This document shows, piece after piece, positions 8,724-16,819 of a stretch of 64,000 bases of DNA. The stretch comes from CAZMSQ01 sp964569025. Lineage in GTDB: Bacteria; Bacteroidota; Bacteroidia; Chitinophagales; Saprospiraceae. The number at the start of each line of letters is the position of its first letter. The first letter of the stretch is position 1. Location of the stretch: assembly GCA_964569025.1 (NCBI GenBank), contig CAZMSQ010000012.1, positions 1-64,000 on the forward strand, read 5' to 3'. A program made the translations under genes and the position numbers. The notes beneath the pieces were generated by a model. It saw only the letters and a program-made list of their open reading frames with translations. It had not been told where the DNA came from and made no database searches.

Positions 8724-9695
8724 TTACAGCAGCCCTTTAATGATGTGTTCTTCAGTAATAGCCTCCGCTTCTGCCTTAAAGTTGCGAACAATTCGGTGTC
8801 TCAGCACAAAATTGGCGATAGCCCGCACATCTTCAATGTCGGGAGAATATTTCCCCTGAATTGCAGCATGGCATTTGGCACCGAGCACAAGATACTGGGA
8901 TGCCCGCGGTCCGGCCCCCCATGAGATATACTCATTAACCTCAGATGTGGCTCTCTCTGTGTTGGGACGGGTTTTTGAAGCCAGAGAGACGGCGTATTCC
9001 AACACATTTTCTGCAATAGGGATTTTCCGAATAAGCTGCTGGAAGTTCAGAATCTGGGAGGCAGTCAAAATATTATCGAGAGAATGAGTTGACACACTGG
9101 TAGTTCCTCGCACCACTTCAAGCTCTTCTTCGTAAGAAGGATAGTCAAGTGGAATATTGAACATAAAACGGTCGAGCTGGGCTTCAGGGAGGGGGTATGT
9201 CCCCTCTTGTTCAATCGGGTTTTGGGTGGCCAGCACAAAGAATGGAGATGGCAGCGGGTGGGCCGTTCCAGCCACCGTGACAGAGCGCTCCTGCATTGCC
9301 TCCAGCAGGGCTGCCTGAGTCTTCGGGGGTGTCCGGTTGATTTCGTCAGCCAATACAATATTAGCAAACAAAGGACCGCGATTGAACTTGAAATGGCGGT
9401 CTTCATTAAGGATCTCTGAACCGGTGATATCAGATGGCATCAAGTCAGGGGTGAACTGGATTCGTTTGAAATCGAGATCCAAAACCTCAGATATCGTGCT
9501 GACCATCAGCGTTTTTGCCAATCCGGGAACACCCACAAGCAAGCTGTGGCCATTGCTGAACAGCGAAATAATAATGGTTTTTACCACATCATCCTGGCCG
9601 ACAATTACCTTGGCGATTTCAGATTTGAGGTCCTGGTATGACTGAGCCATCGCATCGATGGCTTCGCGGTCAGATGAAAATTGCGTTTCTGCCAT
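8724..9695 (-). CDS. MoxR-family AAA+ ATPase
   Basis: A cytoplasmic MoxR-type AAA+ chaperone ATPase of 323 residues, which usually activates or assembles partner proteins carrying von Willebrand A domains. Walker A is GVPGLAKT (55-62) and Walker B NIVLADEI (112-119). Sensor and lid regions follow (TQNPIEQEGTYPLPEAQLDRF). I chose the ATG at 9695. The frame is open for 82 more codons upstream, but that part overlaps the thioredoxin gene and looks non-coding. Unusually, no DUF58 or vWA partner gene (BatA/BatD set) follows, and the gene is bounded by its own promoter and terminator. Confidence 0.9.
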   Translation of the reverse strand: MAETQFSSDREAIDAMAQSYQDLKSEIAKVIVGQDDVVKTIIISLFSNGHSLLVGVPGLAKTLMVSTISEVLDLDFKRIQFTPDLMPSDITGSEILNEDRHFKFNRGPLFANIVLADEINRTPPKTQAALLEAMQERSVTVAGTAHPLPSPFFVLATQNPIEQEGTYPLPEAQLDRFMFNIPLDYPSYEEELEVVRGTTSVSTHSLDNILTASQILNFQQLIRKIPIAENVLEYAVSLASKTRPNTERATSEVNEYISWGAGPRASQYLVLGAKCHAAIQGKYSPDIEDVRAIANFVLRHRIVRNFKAEAEAITEEHIIKGLL

Positions 9696-9760
9696 GAGAA
9701 TCAGGTTATCTTGCCCTTCGGATATTTCCGGGGTTGGGCGGGGTTTGAGCGAAGAATGGG

Positions 9761-9787
9761 CAAAGGTAAGAAAATGGGCTTTCTCAA
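9761..9787 (-). promoter_or_regulatory. promoter of moxR
   Basis: TACCTTTG (-7 box, 9768-9761) is preceded by a TTG (-33 like, 9787-9785) with 16 nt between. The -33 element lies at the very end of the upstream thioredoxin gene. It gives a leader of about 60 nt. Confidence 0.5.
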
Positions 9788-11151
9788 TCGGCCCCCAGAA
9801 TTTCTGCCACTTTTTGTTCGAGGGCAGGTCCGCGAAGCTTTTGAGCAATGATACGCCCTTCGGCATCGAGCAATACGGTATGCGGAATGGAACTGACGCC
9901 ATACAACTGACCCACTTCATTTTTCCACCCTTTGAGATCACTCACATGGAGCCATTTAAGGCCGTCTTTTTCAATGGCCTGAAGCCATCGGCCTTTATCT
10001 TTGTCGAGGCTGATACCCAGAATTTCGAATCCTTTGTCTTTGTATGCTTCATAAAGTTTGACCACATTGGGGTTCTCTCGCCGGCAAGGCCCACACCAGC
10101 TTGCCCAGAAGTCGAGCAAAACAACCTTACCACGCAGGTCGCTCAGTTGAATGGGGTTACCATCCGGATCATTTTGAGTAAAGTCGGGGGCCTCACCGCC
10201 AACCATCCGGCTCTTCATTCGGGTCAGATTGGTTTGAAGATTGTCTATCCCGGGTACATCTTGTCCGGAGTACGTGCTTACCATGAGCTCTCCAAAGGTT
10301 ACAAAGGAGGGGTGGTTTTTACTTTGCAGGGCAGCGAGAATGCCACCTAGCGCATAGCGATGTGCTCGTGTGCCGTTTGGCACACGGGAAAGCATATTGC
10401 CAATGACCTGTTCAAATTGCTGTTTCGGGATATTCACACTTGCCAGCGTAGAGGTGTAGTTCTTAAAAGATTCATGCAGGTAGGCAATGTGATTGTATGA
10501 CTTGTCGCTCAGGTTAGCCTGCTGAAAATACATGTTGGCGAAATAATCCAGCTCGTTACTGAAATCTCTGCCATAATTTGGAAAACTGAGATAGGTATTG
10601 ATGGCGAGGATGTCAGCGAGAAACGGGCTGCTGCTGCGCAGAGAGTCGAGCAACTCCAGTTTCCGATCATCAAGGGCAGCCATTTTTTCGGCAATGGGCT
10701 TTGCTGACTCCGGATCGCGCGCTTGCTGCGCATATTGGGTTCCGAGGGCTCTCGTTTCCTGCTGAAACGTATTCATTTGCTGTTTGAGCGATGCATAACC
10801 GTCATTGAGCGGCGAGTTTGACACCGCGCTGCTGCGCAGGTCCCGACAAGATCCACTGATGACCACATTGTCTTCAGAACCGAGAATGAAAGGTGCATAG
10901 CTGGCCGAACCACCTCCGAGATAATAATAGCGCGGCTCTGTTTTGGGGATTTTGAAGGTCAATGTCTGACCCTCAATGCGCGTGGGTGAAAACGTCGGTG
11001 AGAATTCCAACCCTTCAAACGTGGACAGATTGATGCGATTCAAGTCTTCACAACCTTCAAGAGTCGCTGTGATTGTGACCGCAGCAGACTGGGCCCAAAT
11101 GGCACTTGTCGCAAAAAGAGGGAGGAGAATGAAAAACAAACGAACAAACAT
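9784..11151 (-). CDS. TlpA-like thiol-disulfide oxidoreductase with DUF4369-like N-domain
   Basis: A secreted thioredoxin-fold protein of 455 residues, of the type common in Bacteroidota. A signal peptide (1-21, ending AIWAQ) is followed by a beta-rich DUF4369-like domain (about 22-130), a helical linker (130-310) and a TlpA/ResA domain (about 318-455). The redox motif WCGPC is at 352-356 and the cis-Pro loop is SSIPHT. It probably reduces disulfides or acts in cytochrome c or envelope redox maintenance, but the partner is unknown. It lies between pyrH and moxR on the same strand. Confidence 0.88.
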   Translation of the reverse strand: MFVRLFFILLPLFATSAIWAQSAAVTITATLEGCEDLNRINLSTFEGLEFSPTFSPTRIEGQTLTFKIPKTEPRYYYLGGGSASYAPFILGSEDNVVISGSCRDLRSSAVSNSPLNDGYASLKQQMNTFQQETRALGTQYAQQARDPESAKPIAEKMAALDDRKLELLDSLRSSSPFLADILAINTYLSFPNYGRDFSNELDYFANMYFQQANLSDKSYNHIAYLHESFKNYTSTLASVNIPKQQFEQVIGNMLSRVPNGTRAHRYALGGILAALQSKNHPSFVTFGELMVSTYSGQDVPGIDNLQTNLTRMKSRMVGGEAPDFTQNDPDGNPIQLSDLRGKVVLLDFWASWCGPCRRENPNVVKLYEAYKDKGFEILGISLDKDKGRWLQAIEKDGLKWLHVSDLKGWKNEVGQLYGVSSIPHTVLLDAEGRIIAQKLRGPALEQKVAEILGAD

Positions 11152-11175
11152 AAATGCAGGTATTGAGTGGTGCGG

Positions 11176-11892
11176 TTAACCCTCGACGAGAGTCCCAACG
11201 GCTTCTCCCCTGACAATTCGCCGGAGATTGCCACTGTCTCTGATATCAAAAACAATAATCGGCAAATTGTTCTCCCGACACAGGGTAAATGCGGTCATGT
11301 CCATGACACTTAATCCAAGGCTAATGACTTTGGCAAAGGATAGATGCTCGAATTTCGTTGCGGTAGCATCTTTTTCGGGGTCGGCGGAGTAAATCCCGTC
11401 GACACGGGTGCCTTTCAAGATGACATCGGCATTGATTTCATTGGCTCGCAAAGCGGCAGCCGAGTCGGTTGTAAAGTATGGGCTCCCAGTGCCGGCAGAG
11501 AAAAGAACGACCCGTCCTTTTTCAAGATGCCGGATGGCACGGCGGCGGATGTAGGGTTCGGCAATTTGTTTCATTTCGATGGCTGAAATCAGTCGCGTGT
11601 ACAATCCGGCTGATTCCAGAGCACTTTGCAGTGCCATCCCGTTAATGACAGTTGCCAGCATCCCCATATAATCTCCCTGTACCCGCTCAATTCCGGAGTC
11701 TGAGGCCTGTAAGCCGCGGAATATATTGCCGCCTCCGATGACCACGGCGACTTCTACTCCGTCATTGACCAATTCGGCAATCTGTTCGGCATAGTTTTGC
11801 AGCATGGTGGCCTGAATGCCAAACTGTTGTTGCCCCATCAGGGATTCGCCGCTGAGTTTGAGCAGAACGCGTTTGTATCGAAGTGATGCCAT
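11176..11892 (-). CDS. pyrH: UMP kinase
   Basis: UMP kinase phosphorylates UMP to UDP in pyrimidine synthesis and forms a cytoplasmic hexamer. The 238-residue protein shows the family N-terminus YKRVLLKLSGESL, the glycine-rich VVIGGGNIFRG, TRLISAIEMKQIAEPYIRRRAIRHL, and the acidic pocket DVILKGTRVDGIYSADPEKD. I chose the ATG at 11892; the frame also allows a TTG two codons earlier. It follows tsf at the end of the rplM-rpsI-rpsB-tsf series but is separated from it by a terminator. Confidence 0.96.
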   Translation of the reverse strand: MASLRYKRVLLKLSGESLMGQQQFGIQATMLQNYAEQIAELVNDGVEVAVVIGGGNIFRGLQASDSGIERVQGDYMGMLATVINGMALQSALESAGLYTRLISAIEMKQIAEPYIRRRAIRHLEKGRVVLFSAGTGSPYFTTDSAAALRANEINADVILKGTRVDGIYSADPEKDATATKFEHLSFAKVISLGLSVMDMTAFTLCRENNLPIIVFDIRDSGNLRRIVRGEAVGTLVEG

Positions 11893-11933
11893 GAGCAACT
11901 TGATTGAGAGAACAAGAAAAAAAGAACAGATAT

Positions 11934-11969
11934 AAAAAAAGGCGAATGAAAAATCATCCGCCTTTTTTT
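11934..11969 (-). terminator. terminator between tsf and pyrH
   Basis: On the minus strand GGCGGATGA pairs with TCATTCGCC (one G-U pair, A/T loop of 4) followed by seven T. Seven T also follow on the plus side. It lies about 10 nt after the tsf stop and just before pyrH, so it would reduce but need not abolish read-through into pyrH. Confidence 0.88.
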
Positions 11970-11979
11970 GATTCAGTGA

Positions 11980-12816
11980 TTATCCGATTTCGATATGCAC
12001 GAAACCGGTGGCGTTCAGCCCATTGTCAACGCTCTTCAGATATTCTCCGACACTTAATTTGTTGTCTTTGACATACTGTTGATTGACCAATGTATTTTCC
12101 TGATAAAACTTGTTGAGCTTGCCCATTGCGATTTTCTCAAGGATTTGCTCCGGCTTTCCTTCCTGACGAGCCTGCTCCTTGCCGATTTCGATTTCTTTCT
12201 CGATAATAGCAGGGTCCACACCGTCTTTATCAAGAGCAACCGGACGCATGGCAGCTACTTGCATAGCGATATCGCGGCCCACATCGTAGAAGTTATCAGC
12301 ACTTTTGTTCAGTCCAACAAGGACGCCTGCACGGTAGCCCATGTGGATGTAAGGGCAAACCATTTCTGCTTCCAGGCTCTTGTATTCGACGTCCAGTTTT
12401 TCGCCGATGACTCCGATTTGCTCAGTAACTTTCTCTCCGATTGAGATCCCATCGGCTGTAGATAGTGCTTTCAAGCCTTCTACGTCGGCCGGGAAGTGCT
12501 CAAGGGCGAGGTTGGCAAATGACTTGGCGAGATTAATGAAGTCCTCATTCTTAGCCACAAAGTCAGTTTCGCAACTCAGTCGTACGATGACGCCTTTTTT
12601 ACGATCGTCTGAGACCATAGCGATGACCACTCCTTCATTTGCATCGCGGTCAGCGCGCTTAGCAGACATTTTCTGTCCTTTTTTACGCAAGATTTCAATG
12701 GCCTTGTCGGTGTCTCCACCAGCTTCGGCGAGGGCCTTTTTGCAATCCATCATGCCGGCTCCTGTGATGTCACGGAGTTTTTTGACATCGGATGCTGAGA
12801 TTTTTACGTCGCTCAT
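11980..12816 (-). CDS. tsf: elongation factor Ts
   Basis: EF-Ts exchanges GDP for GTP on EF-Tu. The 278-residue protein begins with the UBA-like domain VKKLRDITGAGMMDCKKALAEAGGD, followed by the core with LSCETDFVAKN (Tu-binding TDFV motif). The C-terminal part (GKLNKFYQENTLVNQQYVKD) matches the family. It lies downstream of rpsB in the usual order and ends at a strong terminator. Confidence 0.97.
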   Translation of the reverse strand: MSDVKISASDVKKLRDITGAGMMDCKKALAEAGGDTDKAIEILRKKGQKMSAKRADRDANEGVVIAMVSDDRKKGVIVRLSCETDFVAKNEDFINLAKSFANLALEHFPADVEGLKALSTADGISIGEKVTEQIGVIGEKLDVEYKSLEAEMVCPYIHMGYRAGVLVGLNKSADNFYDVGRDIAMQVAAMRPVALDKDGVDPAIIEKEIEIGKEQARQEGKPEQILEKIAMGKLNKFYQENTLVNQQYVKDNKLSVGEYLKSVDNGLNATGFVHIEIG

Positions 12817-12877
12817 TTCGAGTGTAGTATTTAGACGTGATAAGGAATTGTTTGGGTTTGGGTGCGCAACAAACTGC

Positions 12878-13603
12878 TTACCCTTTTTGTGTGGCCTGTT
12901 TTTCGGCCTTGTTTTGTTCCCGCTCAGCGAGGCCTTCCTTGATTGCGTTGATGGCGTACTGAGTCAAAATCGAGATTGACTTTGAAGCGTCGTCATTGCC
13001 TGGAATCGGATAATCTACCTTGTTGGGATCCGAGTTTGTATCAACCACTCCGAAGGTACGCATACCGAGCTTATGGGCCTCATCGAGTGCGATGTGCTCA
13101 TGGCTGATATCCACGATAAACATGGCTGACGGGATGCGGTTTAGCTTGGCAACACCACCGAGTACGCGCTCAAGTTTGTTGCGTTCGCGGGTCAGGGTGA
13201 GGCGCTCTTTCTTCGTAAACACATAGTTTTCCGGCTCAGCCAGCATACGGTCGATGTCATTCATCTTCTTCACTGAGCGGCGGATGGTCGCGAAGTTGGT
13301 CATCATACCGCCAAGCCAGCGGTCGGTGACAAATGGCATGTCAACTGACAAGGCAGCTTGTGCAACGATATCACGTGCCTGCCGCTTGGTGGCGACAAAC
13401 AGGATTTTTCGGCCCGACCGGGCTATTTGTTTGAGACCAGCAGCGGCTTTCTCCATGCAATCGATGGTACGGTTGAGGTCGATGATATGGATTCCCTTGC
13501 GCTCCATGAAGATGTAGGGGCTCATTTTGGGATTCCACTTTTTCTTGAGGTGGCCGAAGTGTACGCCTGCGTCCAACAACTCTTTATAATCTGGCTTTAT
13601 CAT
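12878..13603 (-). CDS. rpsB: 30S ribosomal protein S2
   Basis: Ribosomal protein S2 of 241 residues. The signatures are DAGVHFGHLKKKWNPKM near the N-terminus, VATKRQARDIV, VTDRWLGGMMTNF and the C-terminal VDTNSDPNKVDYPIPGNDDA. I chose the ATG at 13603. An upstream in-frame extension of 10 residues lacks family support. It belongs to the rplM-rpsI-rpsB-tsf operon. Confidence 0.97.
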   Translation of the reverse strand: MIKPDYKELLDAGVHFGHLKKKWNPKMSPYIFMERKGIHIIDLNRTIDCMEKAAAGLKQIARSGRKILFVATKRQARDIVAQAALSVDMPFVTDRWLGGMMTNFATIRRSVKKMNDIDRMLAEPENYVFTKKERLTLTRERNKLERVLGGVAKLNRIPSAMFIVDISHEHIALDEAHKLGMRTFGVVDTNSDPNKVDYPIPGNDDASKSISILTQYAINAIKEGLAEREQNKAEKQATQKG

Positions 13604-13648
13604 GTGATGATCAAATTTTCTAAAATAAAACAATCGGGAATCCCTGCA

Positions 13649-14035
13649 TTAACGCTTACTAAACTGGAAGCTCTTACGCGCCTTTGGCTTGCCGTACTTC
13701 TTACGTTCAACTTCACGCGAATCGCGGGTCAGGTATTTTTTCTCCTTTAATGGCTTTCTGAACTCCTCATTCAGGGTAATCAGTGCTCGGGAGATTCCAA
13801 GGCGGATGGCTTCAGCCTGCCCCTTGTAACCGCCACCGGCTACATTTACTTTGAGGTTGTAAATGGCTTCAGTTCCAACCGTTGAGAATGGTTCAGTGAT
13901 TTTGGACTGAATGTGCAACTGCGGAAAGTATTCCTTGTAATCCCGACCGTTTACAGTGATCTGGCCGTCCCCTTTAGACAGGTAGACGCGCGCGACTGCT
14001 GCTTTTCTCCGGCCGATGGTATTTATCATTTCCAT
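13649..14035 (-). CDS. rpsI: 30S ribosomal protein S9
   Basis: Ribosomal protein S9 of 128 residues, with the N-terminal GRRKAAVARVYL, the central VAGGGYKGQAEAIRLGISRAL and the canonical basic C-terminus ending FSKR, whose last Arg reaches the P-site tRNA. Two adjacent ATGs (14035 and 14029) could each be the start. It lies 32 nt after rplM. Confidence 0.97.
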   Translation of the reverse strand: MEMINTIGRRKAAVARVYLSKGDGQITVNGRDYKEYFPQLHIQSKITEPFSTVGTEAIYNLKVNVAGGGYKGQAEAIRLGISRALITLNEEFRKPLKEKKYLTRDSREVERKKYGKPKARKSFQFSKR

Positions 14036-14067
14036 ATCTGAGATATCTTTTAGTAAGGATTGAGAGA

Positions 14068-14517
14068 TCAGTTATTCAGGTCAACGCTTTCAGGCTTTTG
14101 GGCCTCATGTGGATGCTCTGTACCGGCGTATACAAACAACTTCTTGGCCATGGCACGTCCCAACTTGGTCTTCGGAAGCATACCAGTAATGGCATTTTCA
14201 AGAATTCGTCTTGGGTCTTTGTCGAGCAGTTCTCGTGGAGTCGTACTCTTTTGCCCACCTGGATAGCCAGAGTACCTCAGGTACTGCTTGTCGGCCATTT
14301 TCTGCCCTGTAAAGCGTACCTTTTCGGCATTGACGATGATGATGTAATCGCCGCAATCCACATGTGGCGTGTAGCTGGGCTTATGCTTGCCGCGCAGCAT
14401 GTGCGCCACCCGCGAGCTCAGTCTGCCGACAATCTCATTCTCGGCATCAATGATGTACCACTTGCGGTCCACCTCCTCTTTCTTGGCTGAAAGCGTTTTG
14501 TAACTCTGTGTATCCAC
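14068..14517 (-). CDS. rplM: 50S ribosomal protein L13
   Basis: Ribosomal protein L13 of 149 residues, an early assembly protein of the large subunit. Motifs: KWYIIDAENEIVGRLSSRVAH, GDYIIIVNAEKV, YLRYSGYPGG and GMLPKTKLGRAM. It is the first gene of the rplM-rpsI-rpsB-tsf operon and is preceded by a leader with two short hairpins and a Bacteroidota-type promoter. Confidence 0.97.
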   Translation of the reverse strand: MDTQSYKTLSAKKEEVDRKWYIIDAENEIVGRLSSRVAHMLRGKHKPSYTPHVDCGDYIIIVNAEKVRFTGQKMADKQYLRYSGYPGGQKSTTPRELLDKDPRRILENAITGMLPKTKLGRAMAKKLFVYAGTEHPHEAQKPESVDLNN

Positions 14518-14535
14518 TTTTTATTAATTTACTGA

Positions 14536-14567
14536 CAGTTAAACTGACCGGTTCATATGCGACCGGT
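14536..14567 (-). promoter_or_regulatory. rplM leader hairpins
   Basis: In the roughly 60-nt leader two small hairpins stand side by side: ACCGGT / ACCGGT (14567-14562 with 14552-14547, loop of 9) and CAGTT-t-AACTG (14546-14536). Position before a ribosomal protein operon suggests autogenous control, but I do not recognise a named leader family. Confidence 0.3.
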
Positions 14568-14580
14568 TTCAAAAGCGCTG

Positions 14581-14611
14581 CAAAGGTAAGTCATCCTGTT
14601 TCAATGCGCAA
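14581..14611 (-). promoter_or_regulatory. promoter of the rplM-rpsI-rpsB-tsf operon
   Basis: TACCTTTG (14588-14581) matches the -7 consensus and TTG (14611-14609) lies 20 nt upstream as the -33 box. The predicted start is about 57 nt before the rplM ATG. Confidence 0.6.
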
Positions 14612-14697
14612 GGGTTTTTGCAAAAAAATTCGCATGCTCCACTCTCTAAATTGTTGAAAAACAGTAAAAATTTCGCACGGGTTTGTGCTTGGATGGG

Positions 14698-14823
14698 TTC
14701 ACGCGGAGGGCGGAGGCGCTAAGAGGGGGGAGATTTCACGCGGAGGGCGCAGAGGGCAGAGGCGCTAAGGGGGAGAGATTTCTCGCGGAGAGCGCAGAGG
14801 CGCTAAGGAGGGGAGAGATTTTA
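14698..14823. repeat. GC-rich imperfect tandem repeat, three units
   Basis: Three units of about 36-45 bp each share the core CGCGGAG-GCGCAGAG-GCGCTAAGG followed by a G/A-rich tail and GAGATTT. They begin near 14698, 14735 and 14779 and stop just before the stop codon of the GxxExxR gene. Inverted copies of the core lie on the other side of that gene. Confidence 0.75.
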
Positions 14824-14840
14824 TTTGGGGGGTGGATTGA

Positions 14841-15218
14841 TTAGAGTTTATTGACGATTCGGGTTATTCCATTTTTAATATATGCCTCGTTGAAGTTTAT
14901 CAACAGGCCAAGTTTTAAGTTGGTTAATTTCAGGTACGTGAGCACTTGTTTTTGATGGACTGGCGCAATTGATTCAACAGATTTTATCTCGATGAGCACT
15001 TTATTTTCCACGATCAAATCTGCCCGGAAGCCATGCTCCATTTTGATTTCCTCCCAAACAATAGGGATTGTTTTCTGACGGGAAATGTAGAGCCCTTTTT
15101 TCATGAGCTCATAGCTTAAGATCTCTTCATAGACAGATTCAAACAAACCCGGCCCAAGCTCCACATGAATCCGGTAACTGGCATCGACAATAACTCTTGA
15201 TATTTCGTTTTCAGTCAC
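14841..15218 (-). CDS. GxxExxR (PDDEXK_3) nuclease-fold protein
   Basis: A 125-residue protein of the GxxExxR family (PDDEXK_3), a small restriction-endonuclease-like fold of unknown biological role. The family motif is in GPGLFESVYEE. The putative active site is D in GFRADLIVENK followed by EIKS (D-x(n)-ExK), so the nuclease signature is intact. The C-terminal LKLTNLKLGLLINFNEAYIKNGITRIVN is typical. It is enclosed by GC-rich repeats in opposite orientation (14698-14823 and 15280-15320), an arrangement often seen around this family and suggestive of a mobile unit. It has no partner gene in the window. Confidence 0.85.
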   Translation of the reverse strand: MTENEISRVIVDASYRIHVELGPGLFESVYEEILSYELMKKGLYISRQKTIPIVWEEIKMEHGFRADLIVENKVLIEIKSVESIAPVHQKQVLTYLKLTNLKLGLLINFNEAYIKNGITRIVNKL

Positions 15219-15279
15219 ATATCTCCAACTGCATTCAATAATAAAAGGTTTTAATTACCCGCCAAAGACCCCAATTTTT

Positions 15280-15320
15280 CTTAGCGTCTCTGCCCTTAGC
15301 GCCTCTGCGAGAACCCCCCC
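15280..15320. repeat. inverted partner of the GC-rich repeat
   Basis: Read on the minus strand this gives TTCTCGCAGAGGCGCTAAGG followed by GCAGAGACGCTAAG. That is the same GCAGAGGCGCTAAG core as the tandem repeat on the other side of the GxxExxR gene, but in opposite orientation. Confidence 0.7.
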
Positions 15321-15332
15321 TCACAGTAGTGA

Positions 15333-15462
15333 GCATTAGTCAGGATGGTGGAGCCATATAATGTTCTGCCGGTTTTGTGCCGATTCTAGGAAAAAGGCGA
15401 CCTTGCCAGCTCAACTTTGCGAGATCAAAGGCCACCGTCTCGCGGATGCAGGCCTCTGTAAT
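15333..15462 (-). pseudogene. decayed second copy of mnmE (fragments)
   Basis: Four short blocks match the intact mnmE 1.7 kb away, in the same order and orientation, with the intervening coding sequence deleted: 15333-15355 with 17016-17038; 15351-15407 with 17085-17141; 15409-15435 with 17237-17263; and about 15438-15453 with 17371-17386. Identity by eye is near 80-90 percent per block. About 130 bp remain of what would be about 370 bp. No frame is preserved, so this is a relic. Confidence 0.7.
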
Positions 15463-15575
15463 ATCGTAAAAGATGGAATGATGTGTCCGTAAGGTAGGGT
15501 GGTTGAAATGAATGGACTTGAGAGGATGTCTGCTTTCGATAAGTCGTGTAGGGTTATTTTTAACGCAGAGAATTG

Positions 15576-16769
15576 ATGGATACGGTTCAGCTCGGGCTTC
15601 GGGAAAATTGGAAGCAATTTACCTTGCTCGTCATCATCAACGGGTTTGTTGGTGGCATGGTGGGGTTAGAGCGTACCGTACTCCCTCAACTTGCTGAGAC
15701 AGAGTTCCAGTTAGCTGCTCACACAGCCATTCTTTCTTTTATTGTCGTATTCGGCATAACCAAGGCCATTGCAAATTATGTGACAGGTCTCCTTGCTGAA
15801 CGAACGGGTCGGAAGAACCTTTTGATACTCGGGTGGCTTTTCGGAGTACCCGTTCCTTTTATCTTGATGTACGCTCCCGATTGGAGCTGGGTGGTCGCAG
15901 CAAACGCCTTATTGGGGATCAACCAGGGACTTGCCTGGTCAAGTACGGTGGTTATGAAAATTGATCTCGTGGGGCGGCGTAACAGAGGGCTCGCTATGGG
16001 ACTCAACGAGTCGGCTGGGTACCTTGCAGTGGGCGTTGTGGCATTTCTGACTGGTTGGATCGCCACGGAATATGGCCTTCGCCCTTATGCCTTTTTCCCC
16101 GGTGTCTGTTTTGCTTTGGCCGGACTGTTTGGCAGCTGGTTTCTGGTGCGGGATACGGCAAGTCATAAAGAGCTGGAAACGAAAAGCACGACTGTGCCGC
16201 GCCTATTGAACGTCTTTTGGGACACAACCTGGCGGCACCGGATGCTCGGCTCAATTACGCAGGCTGGCATGGTCAATAATCTCAATGATGGCATGATGTG
16301 GGGCCTATTGCCCATGCTTCTGGCCTCGAGGCACTTTGATCTCGTTCAGGTCGGACAAATAGCCGCAGTATATCCTGTGGTGTGGGGCGTTGGACAGCTC
16401 CTCACCGGAAGGCTGGCAGATTCATTGGAGAAAAAGCACATGCTTTTTTGGGGTATGTTGGCACAGGGGCTCGCCATCGTACTCATGATCTGGGCAGACG
16501 GGTTTCGGGAGTATTTCTTCCTCGCCATTCTGCTAGGTGCCGGAACGGCCACAGTGTACCCGACCTTCCTTGCTGCCATTGCTGACCACACTCATCCCCG
16601 CCAGCGCGCTGAAAGTATTGGAGTTTTTCGGTTGTGGCGAGACCTTGGCTACTCGGTTGGTGCTCTGATGACAGGCATCATCGCCGATCTGTTTGGCATC
16701 AGCTGGGCTGTGGCATCCACCGGTGTCTTAACGCTGTGTTCCGCCGCAATAATTCGTGTTCGTATGTAA
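15576..16769 (+). CDS. MFS transporter
   Basis: A major facilitator superfamily permease of 397 residues with about 12 hydrophobic helices. The helix 2-3 loop signature appears as GLLAERTGRKNLLILG, and a second copy in the other half reads GRLADSLEKKHMLFWG. An inner N-terminal GMVGLERTVLP and a C-terminal FRLWRDLGYSVGALMTGIIADL are conserved in a family of uncharacterised MFS proteins. The substrate is unknown. I chose the ATG at 15576; a TTG directly before it is less likely. It lies between the mnmE relic and the intact mnmE and converges on the latter. Confidence 0.85.
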   Translation: MDTVQLGLRENWKQFTLLVIINGFVGGMVGLERTVLPQLAETEFQLAAHTAILSFIVVFGITKAIANYVTGLLAERTGRKNLLILGWLFGVPVPFILMYAPDWSWVVAANALLGINQGLAWSSTVVMKIDLVGRRNRGLAMGLNESAGYLAVGVVAFLTGWIATEYGLRPYAFFPGVCFALAGLFGSWFLVRDTASHKELETKSTTVPRLLNVFWDTTWRHRMLGSITQAGMVNNLNDGMMWGLLPMLLASRHFDLVQVGQIAAVYPVVWGVGQLLTGRLADSLEKKHMLFWGMLAQGLAIVLMIWADGFREYFFLAILLGAGTATVYPTFLAAIADHTHPRQRAESIGVFRLWRDLGYSVGALMTGIIADLFGISWAVASTGVLTLCSAAIIRVRM

Positions 16770-16819
16770 GATTTCTGCTTTCAAACCAAGAGGAATTCAA
16801 ACAATCATATGAGCCGAAT

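Noticed and set aside
9658..10350. 230-codon open frame on the plus strand
   Set aside because: It spans the moxR/thioredoxin junction in antisense, and both real genes are well supported.
14698..14823. CRISPR-like array of GC-rich repeats
   Set aside because: The units are imperfect, of unequal length and contiguous without unique spacers, and no cas gene is near.
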